A stretch of 64,000 bases of DNA from Phellopilus nigrolimitatus (taxonomy: Eukaryota > Basidiomycota > Agaricomycetes > Hymenochaetales > Hymenochaetaceae), in NCBI GenBank assembly GCA_021029095.1, contig JAJOHG010000065.1, positions 1-64,000 on the forward strand. Reading direction: 5' to 3'. Positions 60,229-64,000 of this stretch are shown piece by piece. Position numbers and translations under genes: made by a program. The notes beneath the pieces are model-generated. The model was given only the letters and a program-made list of their open reading frames with translations. It was not told the DNA's origin and ran no database searches. Numbering within the stretch: the first letter of the stretch is position 1; every line of letters starts with the position of its first letter.

Positions 60229-61467
60229 TCAAAAGGCGAATCGTCGATTGTTGGGAGTGTCGAATTTCTGACGACATTCGCGTGCCAAATGTCCCTTCTT
60301 TCCGCAATAGAAGCAGAGTCCATCTGTCTTGCGACGATCTCTCTCCTCCTTAGAGACTCGTCCGATTTCCATGGCGTTAGGATCGGTTTGCTTCCCAGAA
60401 GTTGGCTCCCAGGCTGCGCCACTGGAGCTGCGTTGGAAGCCTTCAGGGTCAGTCTTCTTCGTCAGGTTGTTGCCTGGGCTGGTACCAAAGCCCCAGACCA
60501 ACGCTTGTCGTGCGTGCTTGAGCTCAGCTTGTCGTCGTAAGTTCTGTTGGGCTTTGCTGGCTTCGGTGTACCATCCTTCGAGTGTAGTAGGCTCGCCTCG
60601 ATTGTAGATCTTGTCTGCAATGCTGGATTTGAGACCTCGGCGGAAGTACTCGATGAGGGGTTCCTCTTGAGTGAACCCGGCTTGGAGGGCGAGACTCTTG
60701 AATGTAGCGATGAAGCCGTCAACATTGTCGTCCTGTTTGCAATTGGCGATTGCAAATGACGCATCCTGTTTGGCATTGACAGGGAGGAACTGGGCGTCGA
60801 AGGCTTTGGCGAAGTCTGCCCAGGTTCCGTATTCTGCCGTGTCCGTGTATGTCTTGTACTTATTGCTGGCGAAAGTAGCGGCTGAACCAGTCTTCATGAA
60901 TGAAAGGACGAATGTGATTTTGTGCAGATCGGTCTTGTAGATGTCCTTGTTGCCTCGTAGATAGGCCTGGCAGGCATCCCAAAAGTATTGGGCATTGCTG
61001 CGCTTGCCATCGAAGTCAGGGGGCTTGGCGAATGCGATTTCTTTGGTGCTCATGGTGGGGCTTGGTGTGACGGTCGGTACTGTGGTCTGTGGTGGAGTAT
61101 TTGGTCGAGTAGGAACGTGAGGTGGTGCAGTGGAATTGTCGTCAAGCGATGTTTGAGATAACGATCGAGTGATTACGTCAACAGGGTCGATATGCTGTGG
61201 TGGCGTTGGTATTTCGATAGGTCGGCTTGAGTGTTCGCGGGGTCGGACGTTTTGGAGGATTCCAAATTCGTGGTAACGGTATAAAAGTTCGGTGTGTGGA
61301 TCGCCTCCTTCAAGAAATACTTTCCAGGCAATTCGTCCGTCCGATCTCCTTCTGAGGGTGAGTGGATAGGTTCCCGCAGTTGGGTAGGGTTGATCGGTGG
61401 GCCAGACCGCGTTAGCGGGGAGTTTGGGTAGGGTAGAAATTTTGTCTAGACGTTGATACGTCGACAA
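60229..61467 (-). CDS. Ty3/gypsy Gag with CCHC zinc knuckle
   Basis: The first ATG in frame is at 61053 (MSTKEIAFAKPPDFDGKRS). The frame is open upstream to just inside the 5' LTR without any ATG but with protein-like sequence (WPTDQPYPTAGTYPLTLRRR), so the real N-terminus is unclear. The retrotransposon Gag domain (QYFWDACQAYLRGNKD...FAKAFDAQFLPVNAK...EYFRRGLKSSIADKI) is followed by the zinc knuckle CFYCGKKGHLARECRQ. Gag packages element RNA in virus-like particles. The stop at 60,229 precedes the protease frame. Confidence 0.9.
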   Translation of the reverse strand: MSTYQRLDKISTLPKLPANAVWPTDQPYPTAGTYPLTLRRRSDGRIAWKVFLEGGDPHTELLYRYHEFGILQNVRPREHSSRPIEIPTPPQHIDPVDVITRSLSQTSLDDNSTAPPHVPTRPNTPPQTTVPTVTPSPTMSTKEIAFAKPPDFDGKRSNAQYFWDACQAYLRGNKDIYKTDLHKITFVLSFMKTGSAATFASNKYKTYTDTAEYGTWADFAKAFDAQFLPVNAKQDASFAIANCKQDDNVDGFIATFKSLALQAGFTQEEPLIEYFRRGLKSSIADKIYNRGEPTTLEGWYTEASKAQQNLRRQAELKHARQALVWGFGTSPGNNLTKKTDPEGFQRSSSGAAWEPTSGKQTDPNAMEIGRVSKEERDRRKTDGLCFYCGKKGHLARECRQKFDTPNNRRFAF

Positions 61468-61488
61468 TCAAAAGAGAGCTTGACCTAA

Positions 61489-61994
61489 TGTTACGGAGTA
61501 ACAGGGTCTTGCCTAATGGAGCGAGGAGCGTGACTGTGGACAGTGACGTGACGAGTGATGTGAGGCTTGACTGTGACAAGGCGACGATGACTATGGCAAG
61601 ACTGTGAAGCACAGAGTGCAGGACTATGAAGAGCAAGGGCGATGAATAGCAAGACTATGCTAGCTACTGAACAAGGAGGTCAAGCTGGGGCTTAAGGTCC
61701 CAGCGATGTACCTATATATACTGTGAGACTGACTATGATGTCAGTGGAGCTATGGAGTCATGCGCAGCATGACATGAGGGGAGTGTGAGGGAAAGGCCCA
61801 TAAGGGGCGTGTACAGTGGAGCGTGGAACGAGGCAGTGGAGCGTGGGGTGGGGAACGCCTAGGAGGGGTGCGTACAATGAGGAAGGGGTCAGGCCATGAA
61901 CTAAGGGAAAGATAATGGAAAGGTGAAGGGCCTGACTAAGCAAGGAGGGAATGATGTAAGGGGGATCGTGAGGTAAGCAAGGTAAGTTCTAACA
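61489..61994 (-). repeat. Gypsy 5' LTR (506 bases)
   Basis: No difference from the 3' LTR was seen by eye, implying a very recent insertion. The target duplication GTTCC follows at 61,995-61,999. The primer-binding region on the minus strand begins TTAGGTCAAGCTC; its tRNA is not recognised. Confidence 0.95.
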
Positions 61995-62045
61995 GTTCCG
62001 CGTTATTCCATACCATCCGCGATCCCAGCTCTAGGGCATAGCACG
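61995..62045 (+). pseudogene. Continuation of the older gypsy integrase tail
   Basis: Joining 54,478 to 62,000 (one GTTCC kept) restores the frame FAAFRVIPYHPRS followed by a stop. This identifies the disrupted target of the young gypsy insertion. Confidence 0.7.
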
Positions 62046-62215
62046 GGTCATGTTTACCCGCGGATCCCCACGGGTAGACCCGTGACAATACCCACGGGTT
62101 CGGGTCACCCCGTGCACGGGTGATCTGTTTCCCACGGGTCAGACACGGGTTCGGGTCTGATTTTTTGGTAATTTTTACATACCCGTGGGTACCCGCAGGT
62201 ATTGAGGACCCTTAT
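62040..62215. repeat. Cluster of CACGGGT / ACCCGTG motifs
   Basis: About ten copies of ACCCGTG or its complement in both orientations within roughly 170 bases (e.g. CCCACGGGTAGACCCGTG, ACCCGTGGGTACCCGC). Such CGGGT-rich arrays resemble subterminal repeats of hAT-type DNA transposons, but no transposase is present here. Confidence 0.55.
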
Positions 62216-62358
62216 TCAAATAAGACATATGTGTATAGATTGGCATCATATCCAATGAGCAGCCTTTTTTTTGCTGAGTTGTACTGAATTGTTCTCCAAA
62301 TAAAGTAGCAGTTTTGTTGTCGTATTTGGCAAGACATTGACAATTTCCTCTGCACCAG

Positions 62359-62639
62359 CGCATCCACAATGTCCGCACCCGTGTTGGCAACACCAAGTTC
62401 CGCGCCCTTCGTTTCGACCCGGGCAACTTCGCCTGGGGTTCGGAGCACGTCACTGAAAAGACGTGGATCATCGGTGTGGTGAGTGTCTTTCATGGAGAGA
62501 ATTTCCGAACTGTAGATGCTGAGACGGTGTGCGATTTTCCCTTCCTCTCGCAAGGTCTATGATTTATCGAACGAAGAGCTCTTTCATTCCATTATCCAGA
62601 TTGATGTGACCCCCTTTAGGCAGTGGTACGAGTTGCATC
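62359..62639 (+). pseudogene. rps8: RPS8 (40S ribosomal protein S8) internal fragment
   Basis: After an acceptor CAG at 62,358 the exon reads RIHNVRTRVGNTKFRALRFD and GNFAWGSEHVTEKTWIIGV. A GT-AG intron (62,479-62,554) follows, then VYDLSNEELFHSIIQIDVTP and FRQWYELHHN. This is the conserved middle of eS8, about 75 of some 200 residues, with splicing signals intact. Start and end exons are missing and the sequence joins PRP40 WW-domain sequence at about 62,640 in another frame. Substitutions at usually invariant positions suggest that it is not under selection. Confidence 0.85.
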
Positions 62640-64000
62640 ATAATGGAAGGAGTACTTCTCCGGCGGTTGCAAGTACTACCACAATGTATGTTTCGTATCC
62701 TTTCTTCTCTGCGTGCATCGTGCTCAATGTGTCCCAACAGACGGACACGAAAGAGTCGAAATGGGACATGCCCGACGAGCTTCTGCTCTTGCTCGAGAAG
62801 GTTGAAAAAGAGAACAAGCCGGTACAGCAAGCGTAAGTGCACCAACCCATCTCGATCGCCACATTAGCACCAATTCACGCATGATCGTCCCTAACTTCGT
62901 GCCCGGCCAGTTGGGTTCACAAGGTGCTTCTGTCCCGTTGGGTGGTGTAGACCCGTCCTTACCTCAGAGCCAGCAACCCCTCAATGGCGCCGCCCCCCAA
63001 CCCGCTCGCCGTAGGTGCGCACACGGGCAGCATAGGTGGTCTGCCCTCGAACGTGCTCCCTGGACGTCCCAGCCTCCCGGACGACCCCTTCATCCCTCAT
63101 AACGGCTTCGCGACCCTCAAAGAGGGCGAGAAAGCGTTCACACAGCTCCTATGCAGGGCGGGCATCGACACGTCATGGAAATGGGACCAGACAATTCGTG
63201 CAACCATCACTGACCCGCTGTATAAGGCGCTCAACACTCTTTCGGAGAAGAAAAAATGTTGGCAGAAGGTGCGTATTCCAGTATTTTTTTGAATCTGAGG
63301 AAATACGTGCTGATAAGGAGACTAGGAAAAAGAGCGCGAAGAGCGCGAGGCTTGACTTGCGAAAATCAGGCCTGCGATTCGAAACATGCTCAAGGGCAAC
63401 CCGAATGTCTTCCACTACTCAACTTTCCAAAGCGCAGACCGTTTGTTCGCACAGCACCCGATCTGGCAGCAGGCCAAGATCGAGTCTGAACGCAAGATGA
63501 TCTTTGAGGAGTACGTCGCGGAGCTCAAACAGCGCGAGGTGCAGGAGAGCCGCGCAGTGCGTGCGCGCAGCGTCGGCAAGGTTGTTGCGCTGTTCAAGGA
63601 GCTCAATGTCGACGTGCTCACGCGGTGGCGCACCGCATACTCTGCGCTGCGCGACTCGGACGCGTGGGCGACGGATCCGGAGCTGCAACGCCTCCCGTCG
63701 CTCGACGTCCTCCTCGCGTTCGAGGACTACGCGCGTGTGCAGGAGCGCGAGTTTGAGGATTGCATGCGTCGGGAGACAGTCGAGAAAGCGTGCCGCGATC
63801 GGAAGGGGCGAGGGGCGTTCAAGTCACTGCTGCGCGAGCTCGTCGACGTGGGCCGTATCCGGGCGAAGAGCAAGTGGAAGGACGTCTACCCGGACTTCGG
63901 GGACGACGAGCGATATCTTGGTCTGCTCGGTATTCCGGGCTCGAACCCGCTTGAACCCTTCTGGGACGTCGTTGATAGTCTCGATCAGAAACTTGACGCA
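62640..64000 (+). pseudogene. prp40: PRP40 (U1 snRNP-associated splicing factor) gene, degenerate, runs off the window
   Basis: The WW domain begins at 62,644 (WKEYFSGGCKYYHN) and continues after a GT-AG intron (62,686 to about 62,739) as TDTKESKWDMPDELLLLLEK. A Pro/Ala-rich region follows, then FF domains: KEGEKAFTQLLCRAGIDTSW, a break, and from 63,356 to the window end an open frame with AKIRPAIRNMLKGNPNVFHY, ADRLFAQHPIWQQAKIESER, VGKVVALFKELNVDVLTRWR and YPDFGDDERYLGLLGIPGS. In the Glu/Arg-rich linker two in-frame stops occur (TAG 63,323 and TGA 63,353), in EKEREEREA*LAK. PRP40 bridges U1 snRNP and branch-point proteins. The 5' end is replaced by RPS8 sequence, so this is a pseudogene copy. 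Confidence 0.85.

Noticed and set aside
62040..62215. CRISPR-like array
   Set aside because: Motif spacing is irregular, orientation is mixed and the genome is eukaryotic.

Overview
The window looks like an accessory, transposon-rich region from a mushroom-forming basidiomycete (Agaricomycetes). Supporting this: host-type genes carry many 45-80 base GT-AG introns, the white-collar-type photoreceptor is the basidiomycete kind, Helitrons, Ty1/copia and chromodomain Ty3/gypsy elements are all present, and several proteins resemble gene families I recall as expanded in Agaricomycetes. No rRNA, tRNA, CRISPR array or bacterial-type operon was found.

Layout. (1) 1-1,050: decayed HAD-phosphatase (HDHD2-like) fragment ending in a 58-base near-perfect palindrome. 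(2) 1,054-19,900, AT-rich: an intact 2,440-residue Helitron Rep/helicase fused to a cysteine-protease-like domain, a many-exon acidic basic/acidic-tract gene (-), a seven-exon 295-residue gene (+), and a long many-exon gene (-) with the HxD...H signature of a 2-oxoglutarate/Fe(II) dioxygenase, possibly TET/JBP-like. (3) 20,000-29,200, GC-rich: a 3'-truncated white-collar-1-type LOV/PAS gene, an aldehyde dehydrogenase pseudogene beside a second copy of the palindrome, then broken pieces of a cyclin, an unidentified gene, a P5A-type ATPase (Spf1) whose blocks are in the wrong order, and a membrane-protein gene. (4) 29,900-33,900, AT-rich: an F-box-like gene and a large gene of unknown function. 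(5) 34,300-36,640: two ~390-base direct repeats around 1.5 kb of GC-rich gene debris. (6) 36,640-54,083: rearranged Ty1/copia elements of one family: an inverted-junction fragment, a tandem LTR-pol-LTR-pol-LTR array, an orphan LTR+PBS+leader, and one complete gag-pol ORF whose leader holds a nested solo LTR. (7) 54,084-62,045: an old gypsy integrase tail split by a very young chromodomain gypsy element with visually identical 506-base LTRs, a 5-base target duplication and two extra ORFs after pol. (8) 62,000-64,000: a CACGGGT-rich repeat cluster, then an RPS8 fragment fused to a degenerate PRP40 gene running off the end.

How it fits together: two classes of DNA alternate. AT-rich blocks carry intact or nearly intact genes of mobile or lineage-expanded type. 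GC-rich blocks carry fragments of ordinary housekeeping genes that are truncated, frameshifted, reordered or fused to each other. Helitron gene capture or repeated ectopic recombination would both produce this. The most novel-looking signals are the two palindromes whose arms co-vary between copies, the Helitron-neighbouring dioxygenase gene set, the gypsy post-pol ORFs and the scrambled housekeeping genes.
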